IMG/VR virus record: IMGVR_UViG_3300032249_000810
Span: 1-35,623 of that record
Length of the DNA stretch: 35,623 bases
Direction: 5' to 3' (one strand)
From: a virus
Below are positions 22,823 through 30,616 of the stretch, piece after piece; within the stretch, counting starts at the first letter, position 1; each line of letters starts with the position of its first letter. The notes below the pieces were generated by a model, which did no database searches, had not been told where the DNA came from, and saw only the letters and a list, made by a program, of their open reading frames with translations. A program made the position numbers and the translations under genes.

Positions 22823-22870
22823 CACCCATTGCTGCACCTATTGCGGAAGCCAATACTGCACCCAATGCGC
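22823..22870 (+). repeat. 12-bp repeat array B, four copies
   Basis: CACCCATTGCTG, CACCTATTGCGG, AAGCCAATACTG and CACCCAATGCGC follow head to tail. An inverted partial copy (ATAGGTGCGGCAAT) follows at 22877-22890. In the open plus frame each unit would be four codons (PIAA, PIAE, ANTA, PNAP). Confidence 0.6.
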
Positions 22871-23026
22871 CCGGTAATAGGTGCGGCAATACGAAAAGTA
22901 AGAGAAGAAAAGGAAAAGACAGTAGTCTAAAGCCTACTGTCTCTGCGCTACGCGCGAACGGTCGGTCGGGCTAAGCGTAAGCCGTTTTGGATGGGAAGAA
23001 GGATGTTGCAAAGAACCGAGCGTGGC

Positions 23027-23044
23027 GTATGATTTCGGTATGAC
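23027..23044. promoter_or_regulatory. GTATGAT/GTATGAC pair, 11 bp apart
   Basis: GTATGAT (23027-23033) and GTATGAC (23038-23044) lie in direct orientation with starts 11 bp apart, about 65 bp upstream of the fibre ATG. The heptamer is that of the control-region operators. Confidence 0.4.
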
Positions 23045-23106
23045 GCAGTCTTCTGTTTTCGCTTGGCTTGCCTCCGCCGTGATCGGATCGCATAACTCCT
23101 GAACCA

Positions 23107-24774
23107 ATGGCCGTCTCAAGCTCCACGACTTCCGTTTCCGTCACACTGACCGGCGCCCTGCAATCGGTCAGCGTTCCGTTTGTGTTTTACGACGCCATCG
23201 ATCTCAAGGTCTACAGCAACGGAACGCTTCAGACGCTTGGAACGCACTACATCGTCACGGGTGGCAACGGGAGCGCCGGAACCGTCGTGATGCTCGCTGG
23301 CGGGCCTACGACTGGCGCGGTGGTCATCATTGACCGGCAGATCCCAGAGCTCCAGCCGTTGGACCTCACAGACGGCGGACCTCTTCAGCCGTCCGCCCTG
23401 GAACGCGCGTTCGACCGTGCCTGCTACCTGATCCAGCAACTCTCCGCCCGCCTCGGTCGAACGATCCGGCTTGCGGTCGGGTCGGCTTCGCAATCTGACT
23501 TGGCCCTGGGGACTTCTCCGAGCGTCCTGGGATCGTCTGGCAACGGTCAAGTTGCGGTGTTGTCGATGGACGCGTTGATTGCGCAACTCAACCTCCCTTC
23601 GACTGTCGTTGACAAGCCGGTGAAGACCTGGGCGGACAACGCCGCGCGTGCCTTGGCAGTGCCGGATTACATCGGGCAACTTGGCATTCAGGTTGACAAG
23701 ATCGCGAATCCGAAGCTCGACGCGTTGTACGTCGGCACGGCATTGACTGCCGGAAGCTGGTCCGCTGCGGATCTGGCTACGGCGTCCGTATCGGATGGTG
23801 CGATTACAACGGCCAAGCTCGCCGATGATTCCGTTACGGCTAACAAGATTGCGGCGGGTGCCGTTGGATCGTCGGAGATTGCATCTGGAGCGGTCGGAAG
23901 TGATGAGATTGCTGATAGTGCCGTTGGAACGTCGGAGCTTGCAGACGGGGGCGTTACTGCCGAAAAGCTGGCTGCAAACTCGGTTGCTTCCGCGAGCATC
24001 CAAGCCGGGGCGGTGGTTACGGCTGCGCTGCAAGATCTCGCAGTGATCAACGCAAAGGTTGCTGACGGGACGCTGACGGCCAGCAAACAACAATACCCTG
24101 GGTACGGAATTAAATCCGTCACGTATCTGACGAGCGGAACCAATGCCACATTCACGCCAGCGGCTGGCGTCCGTGCGTTGGGCGTCGAAGTCGTCGGCGC
24201 TGGTGGCGGTGGTGGCGGGATTCCTTCTCCTGGCGGTGCTGGAAACGCTGCACAGTCTCGCGCGGGTGGTGGTGGTGGATACGCTGCAAAGCTGATCCCG
24301 ATTGATGCGGCCCACGTCTACAAATACACGATCGGCGCGGGTGGAGCCGGCGGAACTGCTGGCGCAATTGCTGGCGATGTCGGTGGATCGACTACGTTTT
24401 TCAACGGGGCGAGCGGAACGACTGTTGCGGTGCGCGCAACTGGAGGCTCTGGCGGCGGTGCTGGATCTGCTACGGCGGGGAATCAAACCAACATTGGAGC
24501 TGCAGGAGGCTCTGGCAACACTGGGGATTTACTGCTCACAGGTCGCGCATCCTCTTCTTCGGGGATCGTCGCTGGCGGCATCAACGCATCGCTTTCAATG
24601 CCGGGATCGGCTCCATACTTCGACGGTGGATCGCAGAGCGCGAACGATTCCGCTGGAGTCAACGGCAACAACTACGGCGTTGGAGGCTCCGGCGCATGGA
24701 GCAACGCTGGATCGACTCCCCGCGCGGGAGGCAATGGATCTGGCGGGCTGATTATCATTACCGAATATTACTAA
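23107..24774 (+). CDS. Tail fibre with T7 gp17-type anchor and glycine-rich tip
   Basis: A 555-aa protein. Residues 1-125 match the T7 tail-fibre N-terminal anchor: strand-rich VSVTLTGALQSVSVPFVFYD, then FDRACYLIQQLSARLGRTIR. Residues about 225-320 contain repeated short units (ITTAKLADDSVTANKIAAG, SSEIASGAVGSDEIA), probably a triple beta-helix shaft. The C-terminus is a Gly-rich tip (VEVVGAGGGGGG, YTIGAGGAGGTAG) ending LIIITEYY, the same class as in the second fibre. It binds the tail via the anchor and recognises the host. It heads a plus-strand operon with small genes leading to the terminase. Confidence 0.92.
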   Translation: MAVSSSTTSVSVTLTGALQSVSVPFVFYDAIDLKVYSNGTLQTLGTHYIVTGGNGSAGTVVMLAGGPTTGAVVIIDRQIPELQPLDLTDGGPLQPSALERAFDRACYLIQQLSARLGRTIRLAVGSASQSDLALGTSPSVLGSSGNGQVAVLSMDALIAQLNLPSTVVDKPVKTWADNAARALAVPDYIGQLGIQVDKIANPKLDALYVGTALTAGSWSAADLATASVSDGAITTAKLADDSVTANKIAAGAVGSSEIASGAVGSDEIADSAVGTSELADGGVTAEKLAANSVASASIQAGAVVTAALQDLAVINAKVADGTLTASKQQYPGYGIKSVTYLTSGTNATFTPAAGVRALGVEVVGAGGGGGGIPSPGGAGNAAQSRAGGGGGYAAKLIPIDAAHVYKYTIGAGGAGGTAGAIAGDVGGSTTFFNGASGTTVAVRATGGSGGGAGSATAGNQTNIGAAGGSGNTGDLLLTGRASSSSGIVAGGINASLSMPGSAPYFDGGSQSANDSAGVNGNNYGVGGSGAWSNAGSTPRAGGNGSGGLIIITEYY

Positions 24775-24775
24775 G

Positions 24776-25006
24776 ATGCCTAAACTGCTATCACTCGCCT
24801 TGAGCCTCTTCTCCGGCGCTCTGCAACTCCTCGACAACGACGACAAGGACGCGATCATCGACGCGATCGAAGTCAAGTTGATTAATCGCCAAGCGGAGTT
24901 TCCTGACCGGGCTCGACGGTATCGTGCCGCAATGGTCGCGCTTCGTGCATTGCGCGGCATCGCTGGGATTCCTGACGACGACACCGACCAAGCGCACCCT
25001 GTATGA
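24776..25006 (+). CDS. Small protein after fibre, 76 aa
   Basis: The gene starts 1 bp after the fibre stop. The N-terminus MPKLLSLALSLFSGALQLLD is an amphipathic or hydrophobic helix. An acidic turn (DNDDKDAIIDAIE) and a basic helix (RARRYRAAMVALRALRG) follow. By T7 synteny this slot holds the holin (gp17.5), but the hydrophobic segment is short. It has an ATGA overlap with the next small gene. Confidence 0.65.
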   Translation: MPKLLSLALSLFSGALQLLDNDDKDAIIDAIEVKLINRQAEFPDRARRYRAAMVALRALRGIAGIPDDDTDQAHPV

Positions 25007-25131
25007 TCCACATCGAAGCTCGCAAGCTCCCGAAGATGTTTCGATACCGCTGGCCGCGCGTCCAAGTGGACCGCTTTTGCGGAGTCGCCACGGTTGAGAT
25101 TGGACCCTTTGTGATTTCAATCTGGCGATGA
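25003..25131 (+). CDS. Very small basic protein, 42 aa
   Basis: It lies between two ATGA junctions: ATG at 25003 overlaps the preceding stop, and its TGA at 25129 overlaps the next ATG. Sequence: MIHIEARKLPKMFRYRWPRV, then a hydrophobic end (VEIGPFVISIW). Exact start and stop coupling on both sides supports it as real. Function unknown; it could be part of the lysis cassette. Confidence 0.65.
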   Translation: MIHIEARKLPKMFRYRWPRVQVDRFCGVATVEIGPFVISIWR

Positions 25132-25520
25132 GCGCGGCGGAAGAGGCGGAAATGTTGGAAACTGGCGGAACTCGGCAGGTTCTTAGCGAACTATTCAGTC
25201 GCGTCAATCATCAAGACATCGCCGTCGCGCAACTTCGGGCGGGGCAGGAGTCGCTTGAGAAAAAGATGGATTCCATCGGGGAATCTATCAAAACGTTTGG
25301 CGAGCAGATTCACAAAGGAACAGACTGGCCGTTGATCTGGACTGCAATGGGCGTTGTCCTTGCCTTCATCGCCGGGATGGGAACGCTTGTAACGGTGCCG
25401 ATGCACGACCGATTGACCCGCCTGGAAGCGTTCGAGGTCCGCGCGATTGAGGACGGGAAGACAATTGCGATGCTTCAAGAGCGATCTGAGTGGACGCGAC
25501 TTGCGACGGTTGGAAGATAA
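25128..25520 (+). CDS. Coiled-coil membrane protein (holin or spanin candidate), 130 aa
   Basis: Residues 15-60 form a coiled coil (HQDIAVAQLRAGQESLEKKM). A single transmembrane helix lies at 67-91 (WPLIWTAMGVVLAFIAGMGT). A C-terminal charged coil follows (HDRLTRLEAFEVRAIEDGKT). In T7 the holin and i-spanin genes lie between fibre and large terminase, the same place as here. One TM helix flanked by coils fits a spanin-like or pinholin-like protein, but no lipobox partner was found. Confidence 0.65.
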   Translation: MSAAEEAEMLETGGTRQVLSELFSRVNHQDIAVAQLRAGQESLEKKMDSIGESIKTFGEQIHKGTDWPLIWTAMGVVLAFIAGMGTLVTVPMHDRLTRLEAFEVRAIEDGKTIAMLQERSEWTRLATVGR

Positions 25521-25595
25521 TCTTCGGTGAGGAAATAGAGTCGGAAGAGAACTCCGAACGGGTGCGGTTCGCCTTCATTGAACATCCAAAATCCG

Positions 25596-25871
25596 ATGAA
25601 TCCAACAGTGCTTTCTGCAATCAATAGCTTCCGCGACACAATCGAGCGGACGGTCTTGAAACATCCGGGGAGGACCAAAGCAGAGCTTGCGCAACTAGTG
25701 ATCGAGGCGGGGCGCAAGCAAAAGAAACGCTGGCACCCTGGACGGTCCCCGGATCTGTTGGTGATGCGGATCTCTCTTGTTCTTCGTGAACTAAGGGCTC
25801 AACGCAAGGTGCGCAAAGAGCTTGAAGGCTACCCTGTTGTGAAGTCGGAAACATGGTGGCCGGTGCTCTAA
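25596..25871 (+). CDS. Winged-helix-like protein next to terminase, candidate small terminase, 91 aa
   Basis: ATG at 25596 was chosen over an upstream TTG. The sequence FRDTIERTVLKHPGRTKAEL, then AQLVIEAGRKQKKR and MRISLVLRELRAQRKVRKEL, suggests a winged helix (the 'RT(K)AELA' turn-helix). It overlaps the large terminase start by 19 bp, as small terminases often do, so it may recognise the packaging site. At 91 aa it is short for a small terminase. The protein at 21568 is the alternative. Confidence 0.6.
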   Translation: MNPTVLSAINSFRDTIERTVLKHPGRTKAELAQLVIEAGRKQKKRWHPGRSPDLLVMRISLVLRELRAQRKVRKELEGYPVVKSETWWPVL

Positions 25872-27400
25872 CGCTCGAGGAGGCGGTCGCGAATCTCAGC
25901 AATCGCGATTGGCGACTTCGCAATCTCTACGAGATTTTCGACCCGTGGGGTAGGCCTGTTCCGTTCCGTCCAAACGTCGGGCAAGAGTGGTATCTTGCCA
26001 ATCGCAATCACTGGAACCTGATTACCAAAGCCCGACGCAACGGGTTTTCAACCATCATCGGAATTTGCGACCTTGATTATGTAGCGTTCAACGAATCCCA
26101 GCATGCGGGGTTGATTGATCTGACGATTACCGACGCCAAGAAGAAGCTCGGGAACCTCGCGCACGCATGGGAGACGGTCGGCCTGAACGTGCCAGGGTTG
26201 AGCGATGGGGACCGCATTCGGCTTCGTGCCCTGCTTCACGCGATGTCTCCGATGAAGGCGACGGAGACGGAGCTAGAATTCGGGAACGGCTCAACCTATA
26301 CGTGTTCGACGACGTTTCGAGGTGGGGCATTGCAACGGCTCCACGTTTCCGAGTTTGGGCCGATGGCGATGCATCGCCCATTGGATGCAAAGAAGATCCT
26401 GACCGGCGCGTTGCCTACGGTGGCTGTCGGGAACCAAGTCAACTTCGAATCGACTCACAAGGGCGGGAGATTCGGGGAACACTTCGACTTGATCGAGGAG
26501 GCCATGGGGAGCATCGGAAAGCTTCACGGCATCCGTGAGTTCAAGCTGTTGTTCTTCCCGTTCCAACAGAATCCGGCAAACCGTTTACCGGCCAACTCGG
26601 TCGGACTTCGAGAGGTTGAGATTCAGATCCTGAAACAATACGAGCAAAAGGGAATTGTCCTAGAACCAGAACAAAAAGCGTTTTGGGCGTCGGAGTTCCG
26701 CAAGCTAAAGCATGACATTTATAGGGAATGGCCAGCTTGCCTGGAAGACATCTTCCGTTCCCCGGTGGAAGGCTCGATCTATGGCGAGCAACTAGCGGAA
26801 GTGGAAGCGCAAGGAAGGGTGGGGGACTTCGGAGTAGATGACCGTTGGCCGTGCTTCGTTGCGTGGGATTTGGGCTTCTCGGATGCAATGGCTATGTGGC
26901 TGATTCAGGTGACAAAGCGCGATTTCCGCGTTCTGGACTACTACGAGAATTCCGGGGAGAAGGTCGCGCATTACGTCCGCAAGGTCGCGGAGTGGAACGC
27001 ATGGGCGCCGGTCTCTATGAATCTCCTTCCACACGATGCGGAACAGACTTCACGAAGCGGTAGAACGTTCATCGGTGACGCTCGCGAGGCTGGGTTGAAG
27101 TCCTGTCTTGTTGTTCCGCAAACTCGTGACATCTGGATTGGGATAAACGAAGCGCGTTCGCTTATGGCGGATGCGGTCTGGCATTCTCGCACGAAGCTTG
27201 GGCGGGAACTCCTGGGCGCATATCGCAAGAACGTCGCGGAGGATGGCAAGACGCTTCGTCCTGGGGTGGTGCATGACCATACGAGCCACGCGGCGGACGG
27301 TTTTAGAACGTTCGCGGAAGCCTGGAAGCTTGGCATGGTGTCGCCTCACATTGGGAGTGAACCACGCGGCGAATATCAGGTTGAAGTAATGGGCGTTTGA
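25853..27400 (+). CDS. terL: Terminase large subunit
   Basis: A 515-aa protein. The ATPase domain has a Walker-A-like KARRNGFST (59-67), with the usual GK replaced by GF as in many terminases, and TYTCSTTFRGGALQRLHVSE (about 155-175) as the coupling/Walker B region. The nuclease domain begins at CFVAWDLGFSDAMAMW, with the first catalytic Asp, and ends with HDHTSHAADGFRTF. It cuts and pumps DNA into the procapsid. It is preceded by a winged-helix gene and followed by portal-associated genes. Confidence 0.95.
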   Translation: MVAGALTLEEAVANLSNRDWRLRNLYEIFDPWGRPVPFRPNVGQEWYLANRNHWNLITKARRNGFSTIIGICDLDYVAFNESQHAGLIDLTITDAKKKLGNLAHAWETVGLNVPGLSDGDRIRLRALLHAMSPMKATETELEFGNGSTYTCSTTFRGGALQRLHVSEFGPMAMHRPLDAKKILTGALPTVAVGNQVNFESTHKGGRFGEHFDLIEEAMGSIGKLHGIREFKLLFFPFQQNPANRLPANSVGLREVEIQILKQYEQKGIVLEPEQKAFWASEFRKLKHDIYREWPACLEDIFRSPVEGSIYGEQLAEVEAQGRVGDFGVDDRWPCFVAWDLGFSDAMAMWLIQVTKRDFRVLDYYENSGEKVAHYVRKVAEWNAWAPVSMNLLPHDAEQTSRSGRTFIGDAREAGLKSCLVVPQTRDIWIGINEARSLMADAVWHSRTKLGRELLGAYRKNVAEDGKTLRPGVVHDHTSHAADGFRTFAEAWKLGMVSPHIGSEPRGEYQVEVMGV

Positions 27401-27431
27401 CTTTTCAAATTGTCCTGCATACCGGAGAAAC

Positions 27432-27674
27432 GTGGCCGCCAAAGTCAAGAAGCCCTCTATCCTAGACCAGCTGAAAGCGAGTCTTCCGGCCTGGATGTTT
27501 GACGCAACGGCTCCTGGCGGCCCTGCGAGCAATCCAAATCCTGTCGCTCCGACGCCTCCGCCTATGGCAAAGCTCTTCGACAACAGCGCAAAGCAAGGCG
27601 AGATGACCAGACGCAGACGTCGAAGCGCGGGATTAATGGCTACGCTTGGCGCGGGAGGGATCAGCACGCAGTGA
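27432..27674 (+). CDS. Small proline-rich protein before portal, 80 aa
   Basis: GTG start at 27432; no ATG is available. Pro-rich middle (APGGPASNPNPVAPTPPPMA) and a basic tail TRRRRRSAGLMATLGAGGIS. A short basic '(R)n-x-x-T/S-L-G' tail is common in small ORFs before podovirus portal genes. Its TGA overlaps the portal GTG (GTGA). Role unknown, perhaps head assembly. Confidence 0.7.
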   Translation: MAAKVKKPSILDQLKASLPAWMFDATAPGGPASNPNPVAPTPPPMAKLFDNSAKQGEMTRRRRRSAGLMATLGAGGISTQ

Positions 27675-29293
27675 ACGCAGTTCAAGAGCAAGCGAAGCAG
27701 CTTTCCAAGGTGCTGCTTGAGAAGGTCCAGCAATGGCGCACGTCCTGGGAGGAAATCTCTCGCTACGTGCACCCTCGGTTGCAGCATTCGCAATCTACAT
27801 CTGGCGGGATCAACCTGACCAAGCCGGATGAAAAGATGAACGCGGATCTGTTTGATACGACTGGCGTTCTTGCTTTGCAGATCAACGCGGGCGGCATCCT
27901 TGCTTGGATGACTCCACGCGCGGAACGGTGGTTTGCTTTCTCTTGTCCTCCTGAGTTGGACGAAGACGAAGAGGCTAAGGCGTGGCTCAATGAGGCTACG
28001 GATACGGCCTACCGGCATATCACGGCATCGAATCTCTACACGGCATTGTTTGAGATGAACCTTTGTCGGTCGAGCTTCGGGACCGCGTGCATTTCACGGG
28101 CCTGGGACGATGCCAAGAAGCGTTTGGTTTTCGCGAGTGAGCGGCGCTTTGCTTGCACTGAGTCGGGCCCGGATGGAACCGCTGACACCGTGCTAGTCGA
28201 GCGGACGTTGACCGCACAAATGGCGGCGCAAATGTTCGGCTTGGAAAATCTTTCCAAGGCGGTGATGGAGATTGCGACGGATGCGGCCAAGCGGTTGACT
28301 GCGGCGGAATACGTCAATCTTGTTTTCCCGAATCCCGACTTTGACCCGGCTTCACCGCTCGCTACGGAACGTCGTTATCGTTCTGTGTGGATTCATACGG
28401 CAGACAATTACATTTGCTCCGATGGCGGCGTTGATTCATCGCCCTATCTGGTGACTCGATACTTGAAATGGTCGAGCGATCCCGCCGCGCCTTACGGGTT
28501 TTCCCCCGGTATGCAAACCCTGCCGGATCTGAAGCAAGCGAACCGCATGGAGCAAATGCGCGACGCCGCCGTTGAGGTTCGCCTCAATCCTCCGGTGATG
28601 GTCCCTCACGATTTCAAGGGTCGCGTTGACTTTCGACCGCGCGGCGTCACGACGTTGACTGCCGGGGGCGGCAAGCCTGAGTTGTGGCAATATCAACCTG
28701 ACACGCAAGAGGCTGCGGTAAGCCTGCAGGAGAAGCGGCAACGCATCCAAGAAGCGTTCCACGTTCCGTTGTTTGCGATGTTTCAGCAATTAGACAGGGA
28801 GATGACCGCAACGGAAGTCCAGGCGCGGCTGGGTGAGAAGCTGGACAACATCTCGCCGACACTTGGCCTTTATCACGACGAAGTTCTTGCGCCCTTGGTC
28901 GAGTGGATTTTCCTGACGCTTCTCGAAGCTGGGGAGTTTGGCGGAATCGACGACATCCCCGAGACGCTGCAAATCGTTGACGACCTGGGCGCATTCGTTC
29001 CGACTCCGAAAGTCGAGTTCTCGAATCGAATGAGCGTAGCAATTCAGACCGCGAAAGACGCGGCGGCGGTTGCTGCGGTCGAGCGTGTCGCTGGATTCCT
29101 GCAAGTCCAGCCTGATCTGATCGACGAATTCGACCTTCGCGAGATCGTTCGCGAATATTTCACCGCAACGGGCGCAAGTCCTAAGCGGCTGCGCTCACTC
29201 TCCGACGTGCAACGGATGCGCGACGAGCGAGCATTCCAGCAAGCGCAAATGATTGCGGCGGCGGAAGCGGAAGGGGAGGGCGTGCCATCATGA
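27671..29293 (+). CDS. Portal, T7-type head-tail connector
   Basis: A 540-aa protein starting at GTG 27671, preceded by a GGAGGG Shine-Dalgarno. Typical head-tail connector features: WEEISRYVHPR (26-36), LFDTTGVLALQINAGGI, LTPRAERWF-like MTPRAERWFAF, and MTATEVQARLGEKL near residue 378, with the conserved 'ERxxA/TATE(V/I)' pattern. It forms the dodecameric ring through which DNA is packaged and ejected. The downstream gene overlaps by ATGA. Confidence 0.93.
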   Translation: MNAVQEQAKQLSKVLLEKVQQWRTSWEEISRYVHPRLQHSQSTSGGINLTKPDEKMNADLFDTTGVLALQINAGGILAWMTPRAERWFAFSCPPELDEDEEAKAWLNEATDTAYRHITASNLYTALFEMNLCRSSFGTACISRAWDDAKKRLVFASERRFACTESGPDGTADTVLVERTLTAQMAAQMFGLENLSKAVMEIATDAAKRLTAAEYVNLVFPNPDFDPASPLATERRYRSVWIHTADNYICSDGGVDSSPYLVTRYLKWSSDPAAPYGFSPGMQTLPDLKQANRMEQMRDAAVEVRLNPPVMVPHDFKGRVDFRPRGVTTLTAGGGKPELWQYQPDTQEAAVSLQEKRQRIQEAFHVPLFAMFQQLDREMTATEVQARLGEKLDNISPTLGLYHDEVLAPLVEWIFLTLLEAGEFGGIDDIPETLQIVDDLGAFVPTPKVEFSNRMSVAIQTAKDAAAVAAVERVAGFLQVQPDLIDEFDLREIVREYFTATGASPKRLRSLSDVQRMRDERAFQQAQMIAAAEAEGEGVPS

Positions 29294-29520
29294 GCGACGA
29301 ACGAAAACAACTGGCGATTGCGCTAGTAAACCTGTCCCGAAACAGTGATTTCCTGATCTTCATGGAGTGGCTGAAAGAGAATTCATGGTGGGGTCAAGGT
29401 CCATTCGACGCTGCGAACTTCGAAGCACTCCGCGCGGCTCACATCGAAGGAAGACAATCCCTAATTAGACTAACCAAAATCGAAATTGAAGCGGCGAAAG
29501 CCATTTTGAATCATGAGTGA
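29290..29520 (+). CDS. Small hypothetical protein between portal and scaffold, 76 aa
   Basis: ATGA overlap with the portal; its last 8 bp overlap the scaffold gene. Helical: MSDERKQLAIALVNLSRNSD, then FLIFMEWLKENSWW and LIRLTKIEIEAAKAILNH. Similar-sized helical ORFs sit in this slot in other podoviruses, without known function. Confidence 0.7.
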   Translation: MSDERKQLAIALVNLSRNSDFLIFMEWLKENSWWGQGPFDAANFEALRAAHIEGRQSLIRLTKIEIEAAKAILNHE

Positions 29521-30184
29521 AGCCGTTGAAACTCCCGTCGTGGAGACCCCTATTGTCGAAACTCCCGTTGTGGAGACTCCCGTCATTGAAACGCCAGTCG
29601 TAGAACTTCCGGCCTTCCGGGTGCCAGGAGAAGGCGCGACCGCTGAAGAATGGACCGCTTGGCGTGCTGCTATCGGCGCCCCGGAGACTCCTGAAGGCTA
29701 CGAGATCGGAGACGACGACAACGCGAAGGCTCTCGCGGCGCTGCTGCACAAGCACAATATCCCTACGGCGGCGGCCAAGGAGTTGACGGCGGTGGAAGCT
29801 GCCAGGGCGGCGAAGGAGGCGGAGGAAACCAAAGCCTACACTGACGGGCAGGTTGCTTTGTTGAAAGCCGAGTGGGGCGACAAGCTGGGCGAGAACACAC
29901 AGAAAGCGGACGCGGCAGCCAAAGCTTTAGGCGTCAATCTTGACGAGGTTGGAGACGCTGCGCTCATCAAAGTCTTTGCGAAGCTGCATACTTGGATGGC
30001 GCAAGATACGCGGATGCAATCAGCGATGGGAGCTAATGGCGAATTCCTTTCTATGATTCGCGAAGATACTCGCACAAAAGCCCTTGACATCATGAAAAAT
30101 CCTTCAAACCCTCTGCATACAAGATACCGTAACGGTGATCCTGAAGTGAATAAGCAGGTTCTCGCGTTGCTCGCCTCCAACTGA
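29513..30184 (+). CDS. Scaffolding protein
   Basis: A 223-aa acidic, helical protein placed between portal and capsid, as T7 gp9. The N-terminus contains a VETP(V/I) repeat tract (residues 5-33). The body contains EWTAWRAAIGAPETPEGYEI and helical Ala/Glu/Lys-rich stretches (VEAARAAKEAEETKAYTDG), and the C-terminus is basic (HTRYRNGDPEVNKQVLALL). It would direct capsid assembly and leave before packaging. Confidence 0.85.
   Translation: MSEAVETPVVETPIVETPVVETPVIETPVVELPAFRVPGEGATAEEWTAWRAAIGAPETPEGYEIGDDDNAKALAALLHKHNIPTAAAKELTAVEAARAAKEAEETKAYTDGQVALLKAEWGDKLGENTQKADAAAKALGVNLDEVGDAALIKVFAKLHTWMAQDTRMQSAMGANGEFLSMIREDTRTKALDIMKNPSNPLHTRYRNGDPEVNKQVLALLASN
29528..29602 (+). repeat. 15-bp tandem repeat, five copies
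   Basis: Diverged head-to-tail copies of GAAACTCCCGTCGTG encode VETPV/VETPI units at the scaffold N-terminus. The copies differ at third positions, so the peptide is under selection rather than freshly slipped. Confidence 0.85.
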
Positions 30185-30207
30185 TCCACACACAAACACA
30201 CTAGAAC
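30185..30207 (+). promoter_or_regulatory. CA-rich leader of the small head gene
   Basis: CACACACAAACACACTAGAAC precedes ATG at 30208 with no Shine-Dalgarno. A close relative precedes the major capsid gene. Confidence 0.5.
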
Positions 30208-30567
30208 ATGCCTACTACTCGTATGCTTCGCGACTGGGAACGTGATACCGTTGAGAACGGTGGAGCGCTGACCTATTCTGCAAACCTTACTGCTGCCGTT
30301 GCTGGCTTGCAGGATGTCGTTCTCTTCACCTGCGCCTTGACTGGTGGCGCGGAGATCGAGGTTCCAACAGGTGGAAGGCTTGGGCAAAAAGTGATCCTGA
30401 TTCTGACTGCTTCCGGGCAAAGCCGCACGATCACAAAAGATGGCGCTTTGCTTGGTCCCGCGATTGGTGCTTCTGGCGTTATCGCAAGCGGCAAAAAGCG
30501 CGTTCTTGAATTGACCTGTATCGGAACGGATGAGTGGTTCATTACGAACGACCGGGAAGATGATTGA
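30208..30567 (+). CDS. Small head protein, decoration-like, 119 aa
   Basis: It lies between scaffold and major capsid genes. The sequence is strand-rich with conserved Gly turns (GALTYSANLTAAVAGLQDVV, TGGAEIEVPTGGRLGQKVIL, KKRVLELTCIGTDEWF). Length and location suit a capsid decoration or head-fibre protein; no family motif is recognised. Confidence 0.65.
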   Translation: MPTTRMLRDWERDTVENGGALTYSANLTAAVAGLQDVVLFTCALTGGAEIEVPTGGRLGQKVILILTASGQSRTITKDGALLGPAIGASGVIASGKKRVLELTCIGTDEWFITNDREDD

Positions 30568-30575
30568 TAGAACCT

Positions 30576-30616
30576 GAACATCCCAACAACACACAACACT
30601 CTAGCTAAACACTACC
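30576..30616 (+). promoter_or_regulatory. CA-rich leader of the capsid gene
   Basis: The leader CAACAACACACAACACT, then CTAGCTAAACACTACC, ends at the ATG of 30617. It has no Shine-Dalgarno despite this being the most expressed gene of the phage. Confidence 0.5.

Larger units (their letters stand above)
22549..23106. other. Gene-poor region with repeats and hairpins upstream of the fibre
   Basis: No convincing gene. It holds two arrays of 12-bp repeats, a hairpin TAGGTTT/AAACCTA (22687-22708), and a perfect 8-bp hairpin GACAGTAG/CTACTGTC (22918-22941). It also has TTGCACA twice near 22760 and a GTATGAT/GTATGAC pair at 23027-23044. A plus frame without ATG is open from 22690 to 22974 (TTG at 22753) and encodes four-residue repeats; it may be a gene remnant. 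A 20-codon ORF (23041-23103, MTQSSVFAWLASAVIG...) and a 16-codon ORF (22576-22626) are also open. Function could be a replication origin, packaging site or regulatory leader. Confidence 0.5.

Noticed and set aside
22686-22889. Minus-strand hydrophobic ORF of 67 codons
   Set aside because: It runs over the 12-bp repeats on the opposite strand and has no family pattern or start signal; its hydrophobic look comes from the repeat.
23041-23103. 20-codon ORF before the fibre as a gene
   Set aside because: It is short and hydrophobic, and its start coincides with the GTATGAC motif; there is not enough evidence, so it is only noted in the region entry.
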